Assembly (NCBI GenBank): GCA_029216955.1
Contig: JANAVB010033216.1
Coordinates: forward strand, 5,440,871-5,504,870
Direction: 5' to 3'
Length of the DNA: 64,000 nt
Origin: Iris pallida
Taxonomy: Eukaryota > Streptophyta > Magnoliopsida > Asparagales > Iridaceae
Part shown: positions 12,158 to 22,847 of the stretch, piece after piece
Layout of the letters: each line of letters begins with the position of its first letter
How positions within the stretch are numbered: position 1 is the stretch's first letter
Translations under genes and position numbers: made by a program
The notes under the pieces: model-generated
What the model was told of the DNA's origin: nothing
The model's input: the letters and a program-made list of their open reading frames with translations, nothing else
The model's database searches: none

Positions 12158-12775
12158 CCTAGGTAATTCCCATAAAGTCCAACTTATTTGTTAAGGAAAA
12201 TTATTTACTATATTATCAATAAAATATTATTTCCAATAACAAGCACATATAATATGAAAAAGCACATATAATATGTTTATATATATAACAACTGTTCCTA
12301 GAATTGTCTCCAAAATTACCAAGGTAAAGTAAAGTACCAACATAATATATGTCTACTCTGACGTCTTTGGTCACAATACCCGACTACATTGACTGGCCTT
12401 GGTTTGGGTCAGGTCCGGGCAAGTTTGGCAGTATCGGGTTTCCTGAAAGTCGTAACATTAATAAATAACTAATTAAATCATTTATAGAGATTAACTCACA
12501 ACTTGGTCTGGTTTTTCTAGTTATGACATCACTATGGCTCGGTCATCCCTACTATGGCTAACACACTAAGCAAGACACGCCACTGCACTATCTGTGCCAC
12601 GATTTCTAGTCGTCTGGTACTTCAAAACTCAACCGTGGCTAAAGTCATCTACCGTAATAATTAACCAAATAATTACTTATAAAATTCTAAAAATCACCAT
12701 TTAAATCAAATAAATAATAAATAAAATTATTTCAAAAAAAATTGGGAAGGGGAGCTACAGTTCGAAATTTTGCTT

Positions 12776-14305
12776 GCTTAAGTTCGGGCTTTTTGGTTGT
12801 ACCAGCAACCATGGCCTGTTTGCCTTTATTGTTCCGGTTACTGGTGGTGTCATCATTGTAGTTGTTATTGGAGGTGTTACCAGGACGTTTGCCCTTGTCC
12901 TCTCTATCTGGGATGTGTAATTCCAGCTAGCGAGCCTTCTTTAACTTAGCCTCCGCATTGGTAGCGCTTATGATGAAGGTCGTCCAGTCCCTAAACTGAT
13001 CTTCGCCCATCCAGAGGCTGATTGCGGGGAGCAACTTCTTCTGGCAGATTTCAATCAAGGAGCTTTCGGTATTACCTTGGGGAATCTCATCGTGGTTTGA
13101 CAAAACCGCTCGATATAGTTCCTCGTTAGCTCCCTCTCTCCCTGAACGACGTCCATGAGAGACGACATTGTCACATCATGCCCCACTTCATAGAATCTTT
13201 CTATGAACATGTGCTTGAAGCCGTCAAAGAAATGGATGCAGTTGTCCGGAAGGTTGCGGTACCAGTCGAACGCGATTTTCTCTAATGCTCCGATAAATAA
13301 TCGTGTGAGGATGGCGTCACTATGCGGCAAGTGGTCTGTTGTGACCTCAAAATACGTCATGTACCGGCTGGCAGAGGTCTTCCCGTCATACGAATCGATA
13401 TGAAACGGTTTGTACCATGGCAGAAAAGGAACATCTCTCCACACAACGGGATACGGCTGCCGTATTCTGAGGTCCCAGGAGGAGTCTCGGGCATTGAACA
13501 TTGCTCGAAGCTCCTCGACTTCCCTCCTTGCCTCCCTGGCTTCGTCTGCAGCTAAAGGAGTGGATGCTCCTAGAGGATTGTCACCCAAAGGAGGAGCGAT
13601 CGTGTTGGAGTCCGGGTTGACTGTGGGTCCCAAGCCTGTTTGTCCAGGCGTCCTTGCTGGTTGAGTTGGCAAGGCAGCTTTGATTTCGTCTACTGACTTG
13701 ACCAAGGATAGGAGCATGGCTTCAAGTACTTCTAGACGTTGTCGATCCGTAGGTCCTTTATGATCATCTCCCGCTATAAATACTGTTCGCAGGTGGGGAG
13801 AGACAAATGGGACCGTAGAGGATGTGCTTTTCGTGTCATACCCTCGTACAGAGAAATCGTCGGGGAACGTCGAAATGTCCTCCTCCTCGAATTCGGAAGG
13901 GGTACCACCCTCTGTGCAGGAAGCTGCATCGTCTTGGCGAAGGCGGTCACCCTCGGGGATGTCCAAGTCTGTTGTGTAATTCCAGTAGATCGCTACCCCC
14001 TGTGTATCCTCTTGGAACACCGGGTTATCGCATACATTAACGGGACTGCTACCCCCAGCTTCTTCTACCCCCAGGGAGGTCGAGGATGCACTCCCGGGTG
14101 TTGGAAGCTTCTTTCTGGAATGGGTGCCTAGGTAGACACCCCCTGTGGTTGTCGGCAGCAATCCTCCATATGAGAGTTTCCTTCCAGTGCTGGCTGAGAT
14201 TGCCGGGCTGGAGGAGCCTGTCTTCTTTTCTCCCTTGCCGGCAAGAACCTTCCGAGTTGAATTACAGAAGGCAAAAGGAAATTTTTTGTCTCCCAAAATT
14301 TGCAC
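12776..14305 (-). pseudogene. Ty3-gypsy gag polyprotein, decayed and truncated
   Basis: A long minus-strand frame (13055-14305, 416 codons) carries a capsid-like region at about residues 320-410, with SYDGKTSASRYMTYFE, ALEKIAFDWYRNLPDN and FKHMFIERFYEV. These match the retrotransposon gag family layout (F-x-W-x-x-L and a following F...F). The frame stops at 13055. A shift of one base near 13060 restores homology for another ~90 codons, with a further stop at 12927-12929, before the element A LTR begins at 12760. No zinc knuckle is seen; the C-terminal part is rich in Asn, Lys and Thr. Gag would form the virus-like particle. The N-terminal half is low-complexity (Ser, Thr, Gly) and its true start is uncertain. 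Confidence 0.75.
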
Positions 14306-15393
14306 ATGTTTCTCGAGTTGTCGTCGGACAGGTGCTGGCTGGTGCAGTCGTTGGAAAATGGACTACCGATCTTCAGGTGCTGCCGACTTATCGCAGCAGC
14401 AGTTGATGACAACTTGGGTACAGTGATGTCCTAGGGAGGGGTCACCGCATGCCAAGGTTGCCTCTCTCTTCTTGCGTTTGTGGATGAGTACTTCTCGCAA
14501 GTCGAGGGCAGATTGATCTACCTTTGCATCTGTTTTGGGGGCTCGGGTATCCTGAGCGCACGGGTGCGTAGATATAATATTTGCTCCCTAATCTGAGGCT
14601 AGTAAAAGCACTTACTCTCGATTATTGTAGGAAGACTTTTGGGACCTACCCTGTTCGTTTGCCCCGGAGGGCTGGACGCGGGTGGTTCTGTACAACTTTT
14701 CATCAGGAGCCCGTATAACAGTTAACTGTGTCCGCTGACGGTCAGCAGCTTAGATAGTTGACTAGGCTTGTTGGGCCTGCACTGCCCTAGACTTCTTCGA
14801 CTTAGCACCCAAAGGCGCATAGTAAGAAGAGTCCAGATTGGAATATTCTATATTCTCAATGGGCCGTATGGGGTCGGGTCCGCATGAGAGACGATCGAAA
14901 ACAGAGCTTCTGACAGGGCCGCATGGGGAAGCCTGTCTGCGGCCAGGATAGGCTATCGCATGGGCCATCTGCCTGCAGCCAGAGTTGGCTACCGCATAGG
15001 CAGACTATCGATTTTTCTTATGCGTCCTCTTCTTCGTCCGTATGGATTTCCCTTGTGCCCCCAAAAGCTCAACATCGTAGTGTTTTTCTTTGCTAGATTT
15101 GGGGACAGTAGGGTTGTCTGCGGTCTGAAGCAAGGCCGCGGGAGAGCTTTGATCACCGTCTTGGGCTGCAGAATGAGCTTCTTCGAGAACCTGGAGAAGG
15201 GCAGCAGTTTTGTGCTTTGACGTCCTGTGGGTTCTCTTTGGGTTGGCTCGCTTCTGTGATGGGCTGGCGCTCCCTTCGGAGAGCATTTCTTCGAATGCTT
15301 GTTGGTCAAAACAAACCACAAGCATTTGTTGCGTAGAGCCGAGCTTGGACACGTCGGATTGCGTCACCAACTTCTCATCCGAGGAGAAGGAAG
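14306..15393 (-). other. Untranslated leader of the Tat/Ogre-like element
   Basis: This lies between primer site and gag. A 139-codon minus frame (15005-15424) runs through the primer site, so it is probably not a natural protein start. Its Lys/Arg/Ser-rich product matches nothing I know. Around 14860-15000 GGGCCGCATGGGG-type blocks recur, related to the LTR minisatellite. Confidence 0.5.
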
Positions 15394-15411
15394 TCCCCAG
15401 CAGAGTCGCCA
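15394..15411 (-). other. Primer binding site, Ogre/Tat type
   Basis: The minus strand reads TGGCGACTCTGCTGGGGA three bases inside the LTR end. This form is typical of Ogre/Tat-lineage gypsy elements and differs from the tRNA-Met primer of elements 1 and 2. Confidence 0.75.
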
Positions 15412-15414
15412 TCG

Positions 15415-16703
15415 TGTTTGCCATTAAATATCAAAACAAAAATTACAGAGAAACTCGATTTGATTGCAAACTTTAAAAGTACAAAAGAGAGCCTAGAAAG
15501 AAATCCTAGGAAACAATCTAAGTACAATTGTTTTTTATTCTGGAGGGTGACAATGGAAGCTCGGGAAAGTGTAGCAACTCTGTCTTACTCCTTGGACTAT
15601 CAGATACAGTCTTTGTTCTTGAAGAAATTTGCCAGCCTTTGATTGCCAACCTTTTACATGGGTGTGGTACTCTGCTATTTATAGTGATTCCTGCATAAAG
15701 CAGATTTTGGGCCGCATAGAGGGCCACGTGGCCACGTGTCTGTAACAGCACACGAAGACTCGATCTTGGGCTGCCAACTGGTGGGGGGTTGTTGAGATTT
15801 CTTTGTTGTAGCAAATATGGGTGGTTGAGACTTGGTCAAATTGCTACGTGTCCCCTCCCCCCTACAAAGTAGAGCCTGAATCGTTTTGGCCGCATAATGG
15901 CCTTAGGAGCCTTTCATCTGCGGCTCAGCTCCGCTTAGCCGCATGGGATCTTCGAGAACCTTGCTTCTGCGGCTTGGTTTCTCTTAGCCGCATGGGATCT
16001 TCGAGAGCCTTCCCTCTGCGGCTTGAATCCACTTAGCCGCAGGGGGTCTTCGAGAGCCTTGCTTCTACAGCTCGAGTTTTTCTTAGCCGCATGGGGTCTC
16101 CAGGAGAACTCCTTCTGCGCTTAGTTTCACTTAGCCGCAGGGGATCTTCGAGGGCCTTCCCTCTGCGACTTTATTTCTCTTGGCCGCATGGAGTGATGAT
16201 CCGCATAATCTCCATCTTTTTCATGCTTCTACAGTTATCATGTTCTTCACAGAACAACGCAATAACTCTTATATAGGAAAATGATTTAGAAATTACAAAG
16301 AAAAATAAGAATTTGTAAAGAATATTCAATTGCAATTCCTTTTTTCCAATTGGTTTCCCCTAAGAATTAGTTGTAACCAATCCCTTGCTTGAAGAAGAAT
16401 TTTATTTAAAACCCAAACTCGTTTCTTTCCTTTTCCTTTTTTTTCTTTTTGGTTCTTTTATTCTTATTTGAATTTCGAATTAAATTCTTTCTAGATTAGT
16501 TAACTACTTAATTTAATTATACTAAGCTAATTATTTTCTAGGATTAAGAGCATAAATTAACTTTTAGGTTCAAAATTAAATTAGCCAACTTATTGTTTAA
16601 TATTTTTATTAAGTTAAACATTTTAAATTCTAAAAGTCTTTATTTATATCAAGAAAATAATTCTAAAAATAAAATTTAGATTATTTTTTTGGGGGGGTTT
16701 ACA
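15415..16703 (-). repeat. 5' LTR of Tat/Ogre-like element (1289 bp)
   Basis: On the plus strand it begins TGTTTGCC next to the primer site and ends GGGGTTTACA, giving TG...CA. The next five bases are TTCAG. The second LTR is not in the window, so the outer boundary rests on the TG/CA ends and the primer site. Confidence 0.65.
15885..16200. repeat. 49-bp minisatellite, about seven units
   Basis: Units start near 15885, 15934, 15983, 16032, 16082, 16130 and 16179. Each holds TTAGCCGCATGGGATCTTCG followed by a CCTTCCCTCTGCGGCTTG-like half. The period is 48-50 bp. It lies within the LTR, in the part near the interior. Confidence 0.9.
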
Positions 16704-16793
16704 TTCAGACATCGTGCCTAACATAGATAACTAGCCTGGCAAGGGTGGCATTGCTTCATTAAAGGTCCTCAGTCCACCTGCGCTTGGTCCAGC

Positions 16794-17006
16794 TGTCACG
16801 TCCCGATCCAGCAAGAAACAAAGTCTACATTTTACTTGTACAAGACAAGCACCAAAACATAAACAATGGAAGCGATCTCAAAAATGAATTGCAGTAGAAT
16901 AAATAGAAAGTCAATATACACAAGATATACAAAAATGAATATTTTTATTGATACTATTACAACGAAATTACAACGGCTTAAAGCCAAAAAAAACAAATTG
17001 ATTAAA

Positions 17007-17037
<31 letters not shown>

Positions 17038-17330
17038 CTCAACGCAATAAAATATACCACAAGGATTACAACTCAAGAACTGTACAATATATAGAATGAT
17101 GTTCCATACATTATGTCCTCCATATACTAGGAAATCATCCAACAGCTAATCTGCTACAAGTTGTCAACCGATCCCCAATGCCTCAGCACGTCCAAGCAAA
17201 CTCCACACCTGAAAAGATCTGGTGGGAAAGGGGGTTATATATTGTCATGCACTGGTGAGTGGCCTCTCGCCAACTCAAGGAAACCAACACGTTGAATTAG
17301 TGAGTGCAGCAACATGAGGTGAACTATTAA
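16794..17330 (-). repeat. Truncated LTR fragment related to element 2
   Basis: Begins TGTCACGTCCCGATCC, like the element 2 LTR (TGTCACGCCCC). Later it shares the order ACAAGACAAGCA, TTCCATACATTATGTCC and a CTCGCCAACTCAAGGAAACCAA-like block with 22848-23540. The right boundary is unclear. It contains a (CA)n run at 17006-17033. Confidence 0.55.
17006..17033. repeat. (AC)n microsatellite
   Basis: About 14 AC units. Confidence 0.95.
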
Positions 17331-17593
17331 AGTTGTGCCCTCAAAGCTATTGTTTGTAGTGTTTTGCTTATAGATAGTCTCGTACTGTAAGTTTGTAACG
17401 TAATAGATTATAGATATATGTACAATTGTTCATCAATGTATATACAAAAGAAACAGAACAAAGAAAACCTCTAAAAAGAAGTATTTGCGTTTTGGCTTTG
17501 GTATGATTTTGACAATTTGATTTTTTGTCTTTTTTTGAATCTCTTATATATTCTTTTTGGTTTGGGGAACAATTTTCGTGTTTTGTTCCCGCT

Positions 17594-17809
17594 TTACTTC
17601 TTCAGTAGCTGCAACCATGGACTCATTGACCGCATCCTCATGTCTTGCCCAGTAAAGTAGTCCTTGGTGTGGAGGTTGCTTGAAGTACTGCCTGATCTAC
17701 AACCTGGTCTAACTCCTCTCAGGGCTCCAGTAACAGCATTTGAGACTTTCTTTGGAGGGAGATCGACATAAATGTATATAAAGCTTATGTTTCTGATTGA
17801 AACTATCAT
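17594..17809 (-). other. Unrecognised open frame downstream of the UGT pseudogene
   Basis: A 71-codon minus frame ending DMRMRSMSPWLQLLKK. Base composition is more gene-like than its AT-rich surroundings, but I recognise no family. Another frame is partly open over the same bases (ending near HEDAVNESMVAATEEVKREQ). It may be an old exon or chance. The stretch 17340-17590 between it and the LTR fragment shows nothing I can name. Confidence 0.25.
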
Positions 17810-17987
17810 TCCTAACTATTCTCTAATTTAAAATGAACATTTAGAAGCATGTACTTGTCTCGATCAATTAGAGATCAACAAGCAAAAATAGTGCAAGAAA
17901 AATAGTGCTTAAACATTAGAAATCAAAGTGTTTATAAAAGCAACAATCAAGCACAATGTTTGACACAGAGCAAAATCAAGCAACAAC

Positions 17988-18602
17988 TTACTTGTTCTTA
18001 AGAATTACTTCACTGGTCACTCCCTCCAAATTCATAAAAGATGACCCACCTGGTCAAGTTGCCCTGATAGCACTCTTTCTCTATTCCAATGCCTTCCTCC
18101 TCATCTTCATCCCCATGTCTTCGCTCATCACCTCTCTGATCACCCTCTCCACCTCTTCCCTCTTTGTCGACCTCCATACCGATCCCCCACTCTGTGAACA
18201 TGTACCGGCAATTCGCCTGCTAGTCGTCGAAGAAGGGCCAGCATATCATCGGCATGCCAGCGCTTACCCTCTCCAATGCGGAGTTCCATCCGCAGTGCGT
18301 CAAGAAACCTCCTATCGACGAATACATGAGTACTTACTGCGTGCACCAATCCGTAACCAAATCTCTGCCGCGTGTTTCCGAAAAGAACTTATCAAACAGC
18401 ACCGCAGAAATGTCGTCGGCAAGCTCGGGCCTAATCATGCACAGGAAGTCGTGCCCACAGTCAGCCAGACCCACGCAAACTCTTCCAGCTGTTGGTTTGT
18501 AAGCACTATTAGGCTCCTGAAGTTCAAGTACAGTACTGACCCCGGTTGTCTTCCTTCCAACCATTCGAAGCAACACGAGTCCTCTCTCCATAGAGTGGGC
18601 CA
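17988..18602 (-). pseudogene. UGT85-like UDP-glycosyltransferase, 3' half (pseudogene)
   Basis: This is the C-terminal half of a plant family-1 UDP-glycosyltransferase (UGT85 type, as in 7-deoxyloganetin/7-deoxyloganetic acid glucosyltransferases). It would bind the UDP-sugar. Homology runs across all three minus frames: EWLEGRQPGSVLYLN, LADCGHDFLCMIRPELADD, TDWCTQ, then the PSPG box with [11 protein letters not shown] (about 18280-18313), MFTEWGIGMEV, and a normal-looking end near EVILKN with a stop at 17988-17990. At least two frameshifts and several in-frame stops occur, one just after the WCxQ of the PSPG box. Homology ends exactly where the copia LTR begins at 18603; the 5' half resumes at 33160 on the far side. 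Confidence 0.88.
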
Positions 18603-19665
18603 TGTTGTTGGTTTTGGCCTTTGCACTAGAAATAATAGTCCTATACTGCCTAGGCCAAATGAGTGGTATCTCTATATATAGCTTTGCTTGCATGAGAGAG
18701 GAGCACATGAGGTGTGGAGGGGCACATGGGTGTGCCATGTGGGGGTATTTTTCTAGTATAAAAAGGCTAGCACAACAAATGAAGCATTAATGCTTTTTTA
18801 TGCTCTTGAAATTTATTCCTTTGGAGCTAAGCCCCGACTCAAACTCGGACTCGGGCTCATGAGACATAATGTGGTGTTTTATTGGCGTACTTTGCATGTT
18901 AGCATCGTCTCTAGGCACATAGTGTACTTAAGTTGCACGAGCCTCTGTGCAGCCGTTTGTACGCCTGTACGTGCTGCCCGATCGTGCGGCCATATGGCGC
19001 ACTAATTGGCATGACCAGATGGCACGGGTGCGCGTTGTGCACAAGTACACGCGAGCGCAATTGGAACAATTGGCGCAGGTCGTGCAGATGGTGTGCTGTG
19101 CGCCAATTGGTGTTGTCGTGTCTGTGCACGATTTGAACGGTTACGTAACATTCTGGGACAGCTTTTTCCATGTCCCAAACTTTTCATATACCGGGCGGTT
19201 ACTGCGCACGCCTATATATGTTTCTCTCCTTTCTCTCTCAATACACAGTTCTTAATTTCCTTACAAAATTTCTCCAGAGTTAAGAGCAAAGAAGAGAGAA
19301 ACAAAGCGAGTACGAGCCATCCGAGGAGTCAGTAGAGCAGAGTGTTTCGAAGTTCTTCGTCTAATTTGCTGGTTCCTGGAAGTTGATCGTGTGGAAGAAT
19401 CTAGCTTTGAGCATCGGTAATTATTCACCCCAGCAGGCTGTTTCCTCATTTTGTCCATTTTATCTTTTGTTCATCCACTTGCAACTCGTTCTGAATGAGT
19501 ACATTTTTAATCTAATCAGAAACTGTTAGTAGAATTTCATCGCTGCTACTACGAAAACTTTCGTGCCTTCTTCGAAGTGTTACAATTGATTTCATTTCTC
19601 AGAATCCTCCAGGATCTTTGTCGTTCACCTTCTTCAAAGTATTGCATAAATCAGTTTTTATCAAA
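18603..19665 (+). repeat. 5' LTR of the copia element
   Basis: Matches 32036-33159 along its length. It includes a TATATATAGC box near 18675-18685 and repeats of GCGCAATTGG-like blocks at 19040-19110. The exact 3' end is uncertain by a few bases. Confidence 0.85.
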
Positions 19666-19669
19666 AAAG

Positions 19670-20510
19670 TCTCGTACTGCTCTCATCAATTCCTACTTTA
19701 ACAAGTTAGAAAAATTCGATGGAGAGAACTACCAAATCTGGAAAAGAAAGGTTAGCCTTAATCTTCAACTTGCAGAAGTTGACCACGTGCTAACTAAGGA
19801 AGAACCAAATGTTCCAGAAACTAGGTCTGCAGCCGTAATTACTGCTGCTACTAAAAATCAGACCAAATGGAGAAGGAAAAAATAGCCTTTGTAGGCTTCT
19901 AATCCTTAATGCTATGGAGGACTCCCTAGCAGAATCTTACTCTAAGAAAACTATTGCCAGAGAGATATGGGAGTCTCTGAAAAAATTGTATGAAGATGAC
20001 AAAAATAGGAGTAAGATATTTATCGTAGAAAAATATCACAAATGGCTCTTTCAAGACGAGAAGACGATGCTGTCTCAGGTGAAAGAGTTCCTGAAGTTGC
20101 GTCAAAAATTAGAAGATGAGGGAATGTCCCTCAATAACAAGTTCGTTGTTGGAGGGATCGTCTCCAAGCTTCCTGCAGGATGGAGCAAGTTCTATGTGAA
20201 CATTCATAAGAAGAAACTGGAGATCAGTCTGGAAGATCTCCTGCAAGAAATCTATGTTGAGGACCAGATGAGGGCTCAATTGAAGGTGGACGCTCTGTCC
20301 AAACAGATGGCTAACGCCAATTTGGTCCACACGAAGGAATCTAAGGTAAAGCAGGCAGCTTCCCACAACAAAAAGAAGGACAGCAATAATCTGAAAGTGA
20401 AGGGGACTTCTTTCAAGCAGCAGAAGCCAAAGTCCCAGCTGGCTTGCTTCAAATGTGACAAGAAGGGCCACTTCAAGAGTGAATGCAAATCCAAGCCCAT
20501 GCAATCATAG
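19670..20510 (+). pseudogene. Copia gag (two frames)
   Basis: The first frame (to about 19885) has NKLEKFDGENYQIWKRKV, the usual copia gag N-terminus. The second (19914-20510, 198 codons) continues with REIWESLKKLYEDD and DEGMSLNNKFVVGGIVSKLP, and ends in a CCHC zinc knuckle, CFKCDKKGHFKSEC (about 20447-20490). A stop and frame change at about 19884-19914 separate them. Gag would package the element's RNA. The reading frame before 19670 lies in the LTR and is not part of the protein. Confidence 0.85.
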
Positions 20511-20519
20511 CAAGGTGAG

Positions 20520-20933
20520 CCTAGTAAGATTTTTATGATTATTGACGTGATTGCTATGATTGCTCAGGTCACTGCGGTGGAGGCTGATTCTGACTGGTGG
20601 GTAGACACTGGAGCCACCTGCCATGTATGCTCAAATAAGGAATAGTTCACCACATATACACCAACTGCTGAAGTTATTATGGGGATGAACCAGGCACAAG
20701 CTGAAGTACAAGGGATCAGAACGGTGGTGTTACAGCTGACCTCAGGGAAGTCTTTGATGCTTCAAAATGTGAAGCATGTACCTGCTATCGCAAAGAACCT
20801 GATCTCTGGAGGCCTACTCTGTAATGCAGATCTAAGGATGGACATCAATATTGGCCAGATGGTGATGTCCATAAAAGGAATATACTTGGAAAAGTGTTTT
20901 ATATCGAAAGAATATTTAAACTTCAGCTTGTAA
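20520..20933 (+). pseudogene. Copia aspartic protease
   Basis: The active-site region WWVDTGATCHVCSN lies at about 20596-20635 (DTG triad), followed almost at once by a TAG stop at 20644-20646. Homology continues after it with LTSGKSLMLQNVKHVP and KNLISGGLL to about 20820. It would cut the Gag-Pol polyprotein. Confidence 0.8.
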
Positions 20934-21652
20934 ATCAGTCTAATGTAATTAATGTAATCGCTCATTCTGATTATACTCTTGAGTTGTGGCATAATAGACT
21001 AGGACATGTTCATTGTAAAAGAATAAACAGAATATCTAGTCTAGGACTTATCTCCAAATGTGGGGGTCAGTTAGAGAAATGTAAAGTATGTGCTCAGACG
21101 AATATGACAAGGAAACCCTTTCCTCTGGTTAATCCAAGCACAGATCTTCTGGAGTTGGTACACACCGATATCTGTGACTTCAAACAGTTCTCTACAAAAG
21201 CCGGGATGAAGTATTTCATAACCTTCCTTGATGACTTCTCAAAATACGCATTCGACTACTTGCTCAAGGCTAAAGACGAAGCGTTCGAGAAGCTCAAAAA
21301 GTTTAGGGCCGAGGCTGAACGAAAAACTGGACAACAACTCAAGAGAATAAGAAGTGATCGAGGCGAAGAGTATCAGTCTCATGAATTCGCATCATTTTGT
21401 AAAGAATATGGAATCATCAACGAGACTACTACTTTATATTCTTCTCAATCTAACGGAGTAGCAGAAAGGAAGAACAGAACGTTGACAGAAACGACAAACT
21501 CAATGATGTTGATTGCGGGCCTTCTAAAATGCTACTGGAGGGAAGCTGCATTAACGGCCACTTTTATTCTGAATAAAGTGCCGCATGCAACTTCGGACGT
21601 CACTCCTCATGAACTCTGGTTCAAAGTCAGACCTAACTTGAATATTATTTGA
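20934..21652 (+). pseudogene. Copia integrase
   Basis: The N-terminal HHCC zinc region is seen as LWHNRLGHVHC and KCKVC. The DDE core follows: HTDICDF (first Asp), FLDDFSKYAFDYL, ...RSDRGEEY, then NGVAERKNRT with the catalytic Glu. A TGA stop at 21650-21652 ends the frame. Homology continues past it in the region 21653-21996 in another frame (GGLAYVKIP... and VFMGYAEKS-like). It joins the element's cDNA to host DNA. Confidence 0.85.
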
Positions 21653-22026
21653 GTGTGGGGGGTCTGGCATATGTAAAGATCCCAGATCTGAAGATTCAGA
21701 AGCTCGGGATAAGGACTACGAAGACGATTTTCATGGGTTATGCCGAAAAGAGTGATGCTCAAAGATTTCTTGATATAGAATCAAATCATATAATTGAATC
21801 TCATGATACAGAATATTTTAAGAATAAATTTGCAAGGCACAAAAATATTGTTCTTGCGGATATTCCTGAGAATAATGAGGGTGCGCAGAAAATTGAAGTT
21901 TCCAATGAGAACATAGTCCAGGAAGAAGTTGTTGTTGAAACAACTGTTGAACCGGAACTCGTTGAGACGTCAACTAAGCAAGTGAGGAGTCCGTAGGACT
22001 TCGAAAATTACTTTGTCACCTATTAT

Positions 22027-22847
22027 GTGGAAGCAGATCTGCTTGCCTATAATGAGGCGATGAAGACCATAGACGTTGTTTTCTGGAAAGAGGCGATAGA
22101 CAATGAAATTGATTCAATCACCTCTAATAATACTTGGGTGTTGGTTGATCTTCCTGAAGGAGCGAAACCTATCGAATGCAAATCGATCTTCAAGAAGAAG
22201 ATGAAAGCAGATGGAACTATTGATAAGTTCAAGACTAGGCTAGTAGCCAAGGGATTTTCTCATAAGCAGGGGATCGACTATTTTGATAGGTGTGCTCCAG
22301 TAGCCCGGATGACCACCATTAGAATGTTAATTGCTCTAGTAGCAATATATAGGTTGGTGATACATCAGATGGATGTAAAAATAGCTTTTCTGAATGGCGA
22401 GCTGACCGAAAAGATTTACATGCAACAGCCAGAGGAATTTGTCGTCAAGGGTCTTGAAGACAAAGTCTACAAGTTGGTGAAATCCTTGTACAGTCTTAAA
22501 CAGGCTCCCAAAATATGGCATGAGAAGTTTGACAAGGTCATAAGGTCAATTGGCTACAGGGTCAGCGAAATGGACAAGTGTGTTTACACGAAGTTCGCAG
22601 ATGAAAGAGGTGTAATCGTTTGTTTGTACGTAGACGACATGCTGATCCTAGGTTACAGATATGGGCTGTGTTACGGAGACAAAGAAGTTCATCTAAACCA
22701 AGTTCAGTATGAAGGACTTGGGGGAAGCTGATGTGATCTTAGGCATCAAAATCATCCAGACAGACACTGGACTAGCGCTGTCACAGTCTTATTATATTGA
22801 GAAGATGATCACACGCTACGGGTATCAGAATCTTCCAGGGATCGATA
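22027..22847 (+). pseudogene. Copia reverse transcriptase, N-terminal part
   Basis: A 234-codon frame shows EAIDNEIDSITSNNTWVLV, KPIECKSIFKKKMKADGTI, FDRCAPVARMTTIRML, LYSLKQAPKIWHEKFD and the catalytic CLYVDDMLI. The frame shifts near 22660-22730. Homology runs on (MKDLGEADVILGIKI-like) to 22847, where the second element interrupts it. It copies the element RNA into DNA. Confidence 0.88.
22843..22847 (+). repeat. Target site duplication of element 2, left copy
   Basis: CGATA, identical to 30239-30243. Confidence 0.9.

Larger units (their letters stand above)
4801..12759 (-). mobile_element. Non-autonomous long-LTR gypsy-type retrotransposon (element A), left end interrupted
   Basis: Sequence 4801-5630 (less the 480-bp duplication) repeats at about 12413-12759, defining the left and right LTRs of one element. 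At 5630 the left LTR ends in GGGGGAGCTACA and is followed by a reversed polypurine-like stretch and TCGTCCTCGAA, the usual layout before a 3' LTR in gypsy elements. This puts the element on the minus strand. The interior 5631-9618 is AT-rich and holds no gag or pol frame. The missing outer part of the left LTR is expected beyond element 1, outside the window. Element A cuts the gag of the Tat-like element at 12760. The first five bases after it are GTTCG; their partner should lie off-window. Confidence 0.7.
9619..12759 (-). repeat. 5' LTR of element A (3141 bp)
   Basis: Begins TGTCACGACCTGC and ends GGAGCTACA on the plus strand, giving TG...CA ends in both directions. Its right-hand 350 bp match the left LTR. 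I could not find a standard primer site on its inner side (below 9619), which leaves the 9619 boundary less certain than the 12759 boundary. It carries three large microsatellites. Confidence 0.6.
12760..16703 (-). mobile_element. Tat/Ogre-like Ty3-gypsy retrotransposon, 5' part, truncated by element A
   Basis: On the minus strand the order is LTR (16703 to 15415), primer site (15411 to 15394), a leader of about 1.1 kb, then a decayed gag (14305 to 12776). The primer site TGGCGACTCTGCTGGGGA is of the kind used by Ogre/Tat elements rather than the tRNA-Met type. The element is cut inside the gag region by the long LTR ending at 12759, so pol and the 3' LTR are expected beyond the left window edge. 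Confidence 0.75.

Noticed and set aside
15005..15424. 139-codon Lys/Ser-rich protein on the minus strand
   Set aside because: It starts inside the LTR and reads through the primer binding site, so it is unlikely to be a natural product.
18010..18738. Plus-strand 241-codon frame at 17956-18681 as a gene
   Set aside because: It is antisense to the UGT pseudogene, whose minus-strand homology explains all of it.
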